From contig NC_053390.1 of assembly GCF_905171765.1 (NCBI RefSeq), forward strand, positions 515,864,852 through 515,928,851: a DNA stretch of 64,000 nt. Reading direction: 5' to 3'. Made by a program: the position numbers and the translations under genes. Below the pieces are notes generated by a model. It was not told the origin of the DNA. It saw only the letters and a program-made list of their open reading frames with translations, and ran no database searches. The stretch comes from Bufo bufo (Eukaryota; Chordata; Amphibia; Anura; Bufonidae). Positions 56,443-64,000 of the stretch are shown here, in pieces (the stretch's first letter is position 1; each line of letters opens with the position of its first letter).

Positions 56443-59259
56443 AGATTATATATCAAACCCCTTAATCAGTTTTTTGTGGAAGCAGGTATCTCATAGGACT
56501 CAATCAATATTTGGTGGAAGCAGGTATATCAATCCCCTTAATCAGTATTTTGTGGAAGCATACATATCAAACCCCTTAATCAGTATTTTGCGGAAGCAGG
56601 TATATCACAGACCTCAATCAATATTTTGTGGAAGCAGACATATCAAACCCCTTAATCAGTATTTTGCGGAAGCAGGTATATCACAGACCTCAATCAATAT
56701 TTTGTGGGAGCAGGTATATTAAACCCCTTAATCAGTATTTTGTGGAACTAGGTATCTTGCAGGCCTCAATCAATATTTGGTGAAAGCAGGTATATCAATC
56801 CACTTAATCAGTAATTTGTGGAAGCAGGTAAATCATAGCCCTCAATCAGTATTTTGTGGAAGCAGGTATATCAATCCACTTAATTTGTATTTTGTGGAAG
56901 CAGGTATATTGCATACCTCAATCAGTATTTTGTGGAAGCAGGTATATCAATCCCCATAATAAGTATTTTGTGGAAGCAGGTATCTTTCAGGCCTCAATCA
57001 ATATTTGGTGGAAGCAGGTATATCAATCCCCTTAATCAGTATTTTGTGGAAGCAGGTATATAAATCCCCTTAATAAGTATTTTGTGGAAGCAGATATATT
57101 GCAGCACTCAATCAGTATTTTGTGGAAGCAGGTATATCAATTCTCTTAATCAGTATTTTGTGGAAACAGGTATCTTGCAGGCCTCAATCAATATTTGGTG
57201 GAAGCAGGGAAATCAATCCCCTTAATAAGTAATTTGTGGAAGCAGGTATATCGCAGCCCTCAATCAGTATTTTGTGTAAGCAGGTATATAAGTCCCCTTA
57301 ATAAGTATTTTGTGGAAGCAGGTATATAGTAGGCCTCAATCAATATTTTGTAGAAGCAGTTTTATCAAACCCCTTTATCAGTATTTTGTGGAAGCAGGTA
57401 TCTCACAGGTCTCAATCAATATTTTGTGGAAGTAGGTATATCAATCTCCTTAATCAGTATTTTGTGTAAGCAGGTATATTGGAGCCCTCAATCAGTATTT
57501 TGTGGAAGCAGGTATATCAATCCCCTTAATAAGTATTTTGTGAAAACGGGTATATCTTAGGCCTTAATCAATATTTTGTGGAAGCAGGTATATCAAACCC
57601 TTCAATCAGTATTTTGTGGAAGCAGGTATATTGCAGGCCTCAATCAATATTTGGTGGAAGTAGGTATAACAATCCCCTCAATCAGTATTTTGTGGAAGCA
57701 GGTATATCGCAGCCCTCAATCAATATTTTGTGGAAGGAGACATATGAAGCCCCTTAATCAGTATTTTGTGGAAGCAGGCGTCTCGCAGGCCTCAATCAAT
57801 ATTTTGTGGAAGCAGGTATATCATACCCCTTGTCGGTATTTTGTGGAAGCAGGTATCTCGCAAGCCTTAATCAATATTTGGTGGAAGCCGGGATATCAAT
57901 CCCCTTAATAAGTAATTTGTGGAAGCAGGTATATCGCAGCCCTCAATCAGTATTTTGTGGAAGCAGGTATATAGTAGGCCTCAATAAATATTTTGTGGAA
58001 GCAGGTATCTCGCAGGTCTTAATCAATATTCTGTGGAAGTAGATATATCAATCCCCTTAATCAGTATTTTGTGTAAGCAGGTATATTGGAGCCCTCAATC
58101 AGTATTTTGTGGAAGCAGGTATATCAATCCCCTTAATAAGTATTTTGTGGAAATGGGTATATCTTAGGCCTTAATCAGTATTTTGTGGAAGTAGGTATAT
58201 CACAGCCCTCAATCAGTATTTTGTGGAAGCAGATATATCAATCCCCTTAATCAGTAATTTGTGAAAGCAACTATATTGTAGCCCTCAATCAGTATTTTGT
58301 GGAAGCAGGTATATCAATCCCCTTAATTACTATTTTGTGGAAACAGGTATATCGCATACCTCAATCAGTATTTTGTGGAAGCAGGTATATCAATCCGTTT
58401 CATAAGTATTTTGTGGAAGCAAATATATCGCAGAACTTAATCAGTATTTTGTGGAAGCAGGTATATCAATCCCTTTAATAAGTATTTTGTAGAAACAGGT
58501 ATATCTTAGGCCTTAGTCAATATTTTGTGGAAGCAGGTATATCAAACCTCTTAATCATTATTTTGTGGAAGCAGGTATCTCGCAGGCCTCAATCAATATT
58601 TTGTGGAAGCAGGTATATCAAACCCTTTAATCAGTATTTTGTGGAAGCAGGTATATCGCAGGCCTCAATCAATATTTGATGGAAGCAGGTATATTAATCC
58701 CATTAATTAGTATTTTGTGAAATTAGGTATATTGCAGCCCTTAATCAGTATTTTGTGGAAGCAGGTATATCGCAGACCTCAATCAATATTTTGTGGAAGC
58801 AGACATATGAAGCCCCTTAATCAGAATTTTGTGGATGCAGGCGTCTTGCAGGGCTCAATCAATATTTTGTGGAAGCAGGTATATCAAACCCCTTGTCAGT
58901 ATTTTGTGGAAGCCGGTATCTCGCAAGCCTCAATCAATATTTGGTGGAAGCAGGTGTATCAATCCCCTTAATCAGTAATTTGTGAAAGCAAGTAAATCGT
59001 AGCCCTCAATCAGTATTTTGTGGAAGCAGATATATTAATCCCCTTAATCAGTATTTTGTGGAAGCAGGTATATCACAGGCCTTAATCAATATTTTGTGGA
59101 ATCAGGTATATCAATCCCCTTAATCAGTATTTTGTGGAAGCAGGTATATCACAGGCCTTAATCAATATTTTGTGGAATCAGGTATATCAATCCCCTTAAT
59201 CAGTATTTTGTGGAAGCAGGTATATCACAGCCCTCAACAGTATTTTGTGGAAGCAGGTA
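56443..59259. repeat. 38-bp tandem array, about 74 units
   Basis: The unit ends CAGTATTTTGTGGAAGCAGG. Two alternating types, TATATCAATCCCCTTAAT and TATATCGCAGGCCTCAAT, form a 76-bp dimer, with occasional switches. It lies in the hAT-4 leader. All frames give short repetitive peptides, so there is no sign of coding. Confidence 0.95.
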
Positions 59260-60176
59260 CAGTACAGACCAAAAGTTTGGACACACCTTCTCATTCAAAG
59301 AGTTTTCTTTATTTTCATGACTATGAAAATTGTAGATTCACACTGAAGGCATCAAAACTATGAATTAACACATGTGGAATTATATACATAACAAACAAGT
59401 GTGAAACAACTGAAAATATGTCATATTCTAGGTTCTTCAAAGTAGCCACCTTTTGCTTTGCACACTCTTGGCATTCTCTTGATGAGCTTCAAGAGGTAGA
59501 CCCCTGAAATGGTTTTCACTTCACAGGTGTGCCCTGTCAGGTTTAATAAGTGGGATTTCTAGCCTTATAAATGGGGTTGGGACCATCAGTTGCGTTGAGG
59601 AGAAGTCAGGTGGATACACAGCTGATAGTCCTACTGAATAGACTGTTAGAATTTATATTATGGCAAGAAAAAAGCAGCTAAGTAAAGAAAAAACGAGTGG
59701 TTATCATTACTTTAAGAAATGAAGGTCAGCCGAAAAATTGGGAAAACTTTGAAAGTAAGGGCTATTTGACCATGAAGGAGAATGATGGGGTGCTGCGCCA
59801 GATGACCTGGCCTCCACAGTCACCGGACCTGAATTCAATCGAGATGGTTTGGGGTGAGCTGGACCGCAGAGTGAAGGCAAAAGGGCCAACAAGTGCTAAG
59901 CATCTCTGGGAACTTCTTCAAGACTTTTGGAAGATCATTTCAGGGGACTACCTCTTGAAGCTCATCAAGAGAATGCCAAGAGTGTGCAAAGCAGTAATCA
60001 AAGCAAAAGGTGGCTACTTTGAAGAACCTAGAATATGACATATTTTCAGTTGTTTCACACTTGTTTGTTATGTATTTAATTCCACATGTGTTAATTCATA
60101 GTTTTGATGCCTTCATAGTCATGAAAATAAAGAAAACTCTTTGAATGAGAAGGTGTGTCCAAACGTTTGGTCTGTA

Positions 60177-60181
<5 letters not shown>
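59260..60181 (+). mobile_element. Tc1-like deletion derivative
   Basis: CAGTACAGACC ends on both sides, with TA at 59258-59259 and near 60182. The inverted repeats are about 250 bp and overlap the end of the transposase gene. The right copy lacks about 18-27 bp and the left about 14 bp relative to each other. The central transposase region is deleted. Confidence 0.88.
59660..60038 (+). pseudogene. Tc1-like transposase remnant
   Basis: ATG 59660 begins MARKKQLSKEK. A frameshift follows near 59695, then a large internal deletion removes the first two catalytic Asp. What remains is WPPQSPDLNSIEMVWGELDR with the catalytic Glu, and a C-terminus ending GGYFEEPRI before a TGA at 60036-60038. The full protein would be about 340 residues; about 125 codons remain. 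Confidence 0.85.

Positions 60182-60211
<30 letters not shown>
60182..60211. repeat. (TA)n microsatellite
   Basis: About 14 TA units between the Tc1 derivative and the Penelope-like sequence. Confidence 0.9.
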
Positions 60212-60213
<2 letters not shown>

Positions 60214-61390
60214 TAAAAGTATGGCAGCACCAACCATTGATGGAAGTGGGTGCTAGCTCAAGGGGAGAGACTTACCCAAAATGTATTGCTGAAAAATAGA
60301 GCAGCACTCTAGGATTACGGTAAAAAAATTGTGTTTATTCACCCATTAGTGAAGCGACATTTGGGCTCTAACATGAAGCCTTTCTCAAGCAATGTGAACA
60401 ATGCAAAATAGACTTATATAGTGAACGGAAGTGACATCATCAAATTGAAGTGTTTGCAAAAAAAAGGCAGCATTATCCCATGCTGGCGTGAACAACAATA
60501 TAAATACATCAAGACATTACAATTTATCAAAAAAAATGTGTAATTCATTCATGGTACAGTGCAGTGAAACAATGTCATGAATATCCATATATGATTGGTA
60601 CAAAATCAATGTGTACATAAAGTGCTTTAAAAATTGCTCCCAACATTAAATGGTTAAAAAAGGTTGTTTCAATTCATTATACATGGGTAATGGCAGGAAC
60701 ACATGATGGTGGGCGTGAGTGAAAGCACATGTCAAGGCAACTTACATACCCCCATTGTGAATCGGCCACTGTGCACGGCCTACCCGATCCTCCAGTGTGC
60801 ATGCGCCAAACAGCGCATCATGTTGGTGTCATATAAAAGCGTCATAGCAAACTTGCGCCTGCGCAGTATTCAGTATTCCTCAACAGTCGCCATCTTGGAA
60901 AAGGTAAAGCATAGGTCAGACACAGCTATTACACAGCGTCCCCACCTATGTAAACTAACATTCAAACAATGGCAAAACCATACTATTCATACATTAAACA
61001 CACCGTTGCTTATAAGATCATCTGTATTCCACTGAAGATACCATCAGGCACCAACTTTTGAATCACATACAGGGAGCACCATGTGGGAGGAGCGGAGTCA
61101 CCAGCAATTCCACATAGTGTTAACCCTGCTGATCCCGCAACATTATGAGGGATCTCCTCGTATCTTCACAATCATACTAAGGAAACTGAACAACCATATT
61201 GTCGCAGGTAATAACGCATGTAAAAAGACACCCAAAAAATAAATCTAGGGTTGAAGTTGCGTTGATTGTACATCAAACCGCTCATTAATCACGTGGTCCC
61301 TGGTCACTCACCACCATAGTCTGTGTGTAAAAAAAGGGAAAACAAAAGGAAAAATGATTAGTATAAATATATCCTTCACATATTATAGTA

Positions 61391-63014
61391 CAGGGTGTGC
61401 CATTTATATGGATACACCTTAATAAAATGGTAATGGTTGGTGATATTAACTTCCTGTTTGTGGCACATTAGTATGTGTGAGGGGGGAAACTTTTCAAGAT
61501 GGGTGGTGACCATGGCGGCCATTTTGAAGTCAGACATTTTGAATCCAACTTTTGTTTTTTCAATAGGAAGAGGGTCATGTGACACATCAAACTTGTTGGG
61601 AATTTCACAAGAAAAACAATGGTGTGCTTGGTTTTAACGTAACTTTATTCTTTCATGAGTTATTTACAACTTTCTGACCACTTATAAAATGTGTTCAATG
61701 TGCTGCCCATTGTGTTGGATTGTCAATGCCACTTCTCCCACTCTTCACACACTGATAGCAACACCGCAGGAGAAATGCTAGCACAGGCTTCCAGTATCCG
61801 TAGTTTCAGGTGCTGCACATCTCGTATCTTCACAGCATAGACAATTGCCTTCAGATGACCCCAAAGATAAAAGTCTAAGGGGGTCAGATCGGGAGACCTT
61901 GGGAGCCATTCAACTGGCCCACGATGACCAATCCACTTTCCAGGAAACTGTTCATCTAGGAATGCTCGGACCTGACACCCATAATGTGGTGGTGCACCAT
62001 CTTGCTGGAAAAACTCAGGGAACGTGCCAGCTTCAGTGCATAAAGAGGGAAACACATCATCATGTAGCAATTTCGCATATCCAGTGGCCTTGAGGTTTCC
62101 ATTGATGAAGAATGGCCCCACTATATTTGTACCCCATATACCACACCATATCATCAATTTTTTTGTTCCAACAGTCTTTGAGGGATCTATCCAATGTGGG
62201 TTAGTGTCAGACCAATAGCGGTGGTTTTGTTTGTTAACTTCATCATTCACATAAAAGTTTGCCTCATCACTGAACAAAATCTTCTGCGTAAACTGAGGGT
62301 CCTGTTCCAATTTTTGTTTTGCCCATTCTGCAAATTCAGTGCGCCGATCTGGGTCATCCTCGTTGAGATGCTGCAGTAGCTGGAGTTTGTAAGTGTGCCA
62401 TTTGTGAGTAGCTAATATCCGCTGAAGGGATGTTCGACTAATGCCACTCTTCAGCTCTTGCTGACTGAAGCTAGGACAGCCACTGATGTTTCTTCATTAG
62501 AGACAGACTTCATGCGTCCACATTTTGGCAAATCCAACACTGAACCAGTTTCACGAAACTTAGCAAGCAGTTTGCTAACTGTAGCATGGGAGATGGGTGG
62601 TCTCGTAGGGTGTCTTGCATTGAAATCTGCTGCAATGACCCGGTTACTGCGTTCACCAGACATCAACACAATTTCTATCCGCTCCTCACGCGTTAACCTC
62701 GGCGACATGTCAATGGCTGTAAACAAAGAGAAACTTGTAAATAACTCATGAAAGAATAAAGTTACGTTAAAACCAATCACACCATTGTTTTTCTTGTGAG
62801 ATTCCCAATAAGTTTGATGTGTCACATGACCCACTTCCTATTGAAAAAACAAAAGTTGGATTCAAAATGGCCGACTTCAAAATGGCCGCCATGGTCACCA
62901 CCAATCTTGAAAAAGTTTCCCCCCTCACATATACTAATGTGCCACAAACAGGAAGTTAATATCACCAACCATTCCCATTTTATTAAGGTGTATCCATATA
63001 AATGGCCCACCCTG
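61391..63014 (-). mobile_element. Tc1/mariner DD41D element with 285-bp inverted repeats
   Basis: The 1624-bp element is flanked by TA (61389-61390, 63015-63016). The ends CAGGGTG(T/G)GCCATTTATAT extend as about 95% identical inverted repeats over about 285 bp (61391-61675 and about 62730-63014). It encodes a broken DD41D transposase. Confidence 0.93.
61682..62708 (-). pseudogene. DD41D mariner transposase, two frameshifts
   Basis: It starts at ATG 62708-62706 (MSPRLTREERIEIVLMSGE), just inside the right inverted repeat. The N-terminal helix-turn-helix region contains NRVIAADFNARHP and ISHATVSKLLAKF. A frameshift near 62455-62475 separates it from the catalytic part, which shows Asp in FSDEANF, Asp in QQDGAPPHY and Asp in TPLDFYLWG. 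The last two are 41 residues apart, placing it with DD41D elements (rosa/Visitor type) and not the DD34D mariners. Another shift near 61735-61745 hides the normal end, a TAA at 61682-61684. Full length would be about 342 residues, normal for the family. Confidence 0.9.
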
Positions 63015-63098
63015 TATAATAGTTACATTACAACCTAACTCTGAGGTAAAGAGACAAGCGAACATACAGTGGGACAGGGCAAGCTAACATCCAAATAC

Positions 63099-63700
63099 CT
63101 ATCCTAAATTGAAGTCTGCATTGAGGACATGTAGTCTCAAAGAATTGAGGGTGTATATCCAACATATTTCTTTTTTCTTTAGTAGTGAAATCCTATCGCC
63201 ACCCCTCCTAGGCATTGATACATAATCTATAATCCAGCATTTGAGATCTCTTTCCTTATGATTGAGATCTACAAAATGCTTGGAAACAGGCAAATCCAAT
63301 GTTTTTTGTCGAGTACTTAACCGATGGTTATTCATTCTGAATTTGAAATTCGTGGAGGTTTCCCCAACATATGAGATATTACACGGACAAGATAATACAT
63401 ATACTACATGATTCAAAATGCATGTCACGTGGAAACTCATGGGATAATTCACACATGTGGATGGATGAGTAAACGTAGTAGATTTGTACATATATCTACA
63501 GTGGACACAACCTAGACAAGGATAACATCCCAATCCAGGCCATGTCAAGGTAGATTGTCTCAGTGCTATTTTTGTCCCAATATCCGCCCTAACTAGCTGA
63601 TCCCTCAAACGCATGGATTTTCTATAGGAGAACAGTGGTGGACTACTAAATTCTGGTACATCTTTAATAGACCCAGCTAAAAATTCTATCCATAATTAAC
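63099..63700 (-). pseudogene. Penelope-like GIY-YIG endonuclease, N-terminally truncated
   Basis: The frame is open from about 63690 (FLAGSIKDVPEFSS) to a stop at 63099-63101. RLRDQLVRAD marks the start of the linker behind the RT in Penelope-like elements. A Cys-containing stretch (GCYPCLGCVHCRY) follows, then the GIY-YIG core as YVLSCPCNISYVGETS with a downstream FRMNNHR. The nuclease nicks target DNA for primed reverse transcription. With the RT lost upstream, this copy cannot move itself. Confidence 0.85.
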
Positions 63701-63710
63701 ACCTTAGTGT

Positions 63711-64000
63711 CCAAAAATTGCACTCCACACACACAGCAGGGTGAGTGTGTGCCGATTATATACCATCGGATCGGAGTTTTCTCCAATCCGATGGTATATT
63801 TTAACTTGAAGCGTCCCCATCACCATGGGAACACCTCTATGTTAGAATATACCATCAGATTTGAGTTAGATCGTGAAAACTCAGATCCGACAGTATATTC
63901 TAACACATGGTGATGGGGACGCTTCAAGTTAGAATATACTAAGAACTGTGGACATAACGGCCCCCTGCTGCCTGGCAGCACCCGATCTCTTACAGGGGGC
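63711..64000. mobile_element. Palindromic MITE, right edge off window
   Basis: Nested inverted repeats: ATACCATCGGATCGGAG / CCAATCCGATGGTAT (63763-63797), GTTAGAATATACCATCAGAT / CCGACAGTATATTCTAAC (63840-63904), and an outer pair AACTTGAAGCGTCCCCATCA / TGATGGGGACGCTTCAAGTT (about 63802 and 63910). No coding region. The element may continue past 64000. Confidence 0.75.

Larger units (their letters stand above)
54206..59259 (-). mobile_element. hAT-4, internally deleted hAT copy
   Basis: The 3' terminus begins TAGTGATGCACGAACATCG at 54206 (preceding 8 bp TTGAGGAG). Next come 3' repeats (54770-55085), the last third of a transposase (55117-56440) and, joined directly to it, a leader array of 38-bp units up to 59259, where a Tc1 derivative is inserted. 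The middle and N-terminal coding parts are gone. No right terminus is seen: after the Tc1 there is a TA microsatellite and Penelope-like sequence. Confidence 0.78.
60213..63710 (-). mobile_element. Penelope-like element, 3' part
   Basis: On the minus strand: the C-terminal GIY-YIG coding region (63700-63099), then a long 3' untranslated region down to about 60213 that includes CTTGAGAAAGGCTTCATG (near 60384) and is split by a mariner (61391-63014). The reverse transcriptase that should precede the nuclease is absent. A palindromic MITE or truncation point lies at about 63711. The 3' boundary next to the TA run is approximate. Confidence 0.7.

Noticed and set aside
56443..59259. CRISPR-like regular array
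   Set aside because: The 38-bp units are contiguous with no unique spacers, and the context is a eukaryotic transposon leader.

Overview
This is vertebrate repeat DNA, most likely from an anuran amphibian (frog or toad). The case rests on repeat content, not on a host gene. It holds T2-like MITEs starting TTAAAGG, TTAA-flanked transposons ending in CCCCTTAAGG, several BED-finger hAT transposons with TAG...CTA termini, a chromodomain Ty3/gypsy element, a CR1-type LINE, a Penelope-like GIY-YIG fragment and three Tc1/mariner lineages. I recognise no host protein-coding gene, tRNA or rRNA. The only intact transposon coding frame is a 338-residue Tc1-type transposase at 27571-28587.

Positions 1-22123 form a nested stack. 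A deletion derivative of a hAT element (plus strand, right end about 22123) carries an endogenous retrovirus (18242-20305, minus strand) in its 5' array. The retroviral gag is cut at a TTAA by a TTAA-target transposon (13828-18241), built of foldback modules and a tandem array and itself hit by a solo LTR (17101-17784). That element is cut by hAT-1 (minus strand, 1-13827). hAT-1 is cut by a Ty3/gypsy chromovirus (6186-12023), whose integrase carries a 277-bp SINE-like insertion. The left ends of the outer layers lie outside the window, so the stack is read from one-sided junctions plus complete target duplications where both ends are present.

22919-26568 is a TTAA-type element with about 396-bp internal repeats. 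27243-28793 is a complete DD37E Tc1-type transposon. 28841-41961 is a degenerate minus-strand hAT (TAG-like ends, 8-bp duplication ATAATAAT). It contains a retroelement with a hammerhead-like motif (31626-33617) and a second, plus-strand hAT (about 33883-40338), which holds a rearranged LTR element (34670-36336) and a palindromic T2 MITE (39471-39915). Two small MITEs follow at 42099-42426 and 42762-43086.

44215-52450 is a CR1-type LINE with broken ORF1 (SGNH esterase) and ORF2 (endonuclease, reverse transcriptase). It is split by a 3811-bp non-autonomous hAT-type element with perfect 15-bp inverted ends and a perfect 8-bp target duplication. From 54206 onward there is another minus-strand hAT derivative with a 2.8-kb array of 38-bp units, a Tc1 derivative, and a Penelope-like 3' part that encloses a DD41D mariner with about 285-bp inverted repeats. 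The window ends in a nested palindromic MITE.

A recurring theme is that each hAT copy carries private tandem arrays in the 5' leader and just downstream of the transposase stop codon. Two copies of one subfamily show one unit versus about 74 units of the same 38-bp repeat.
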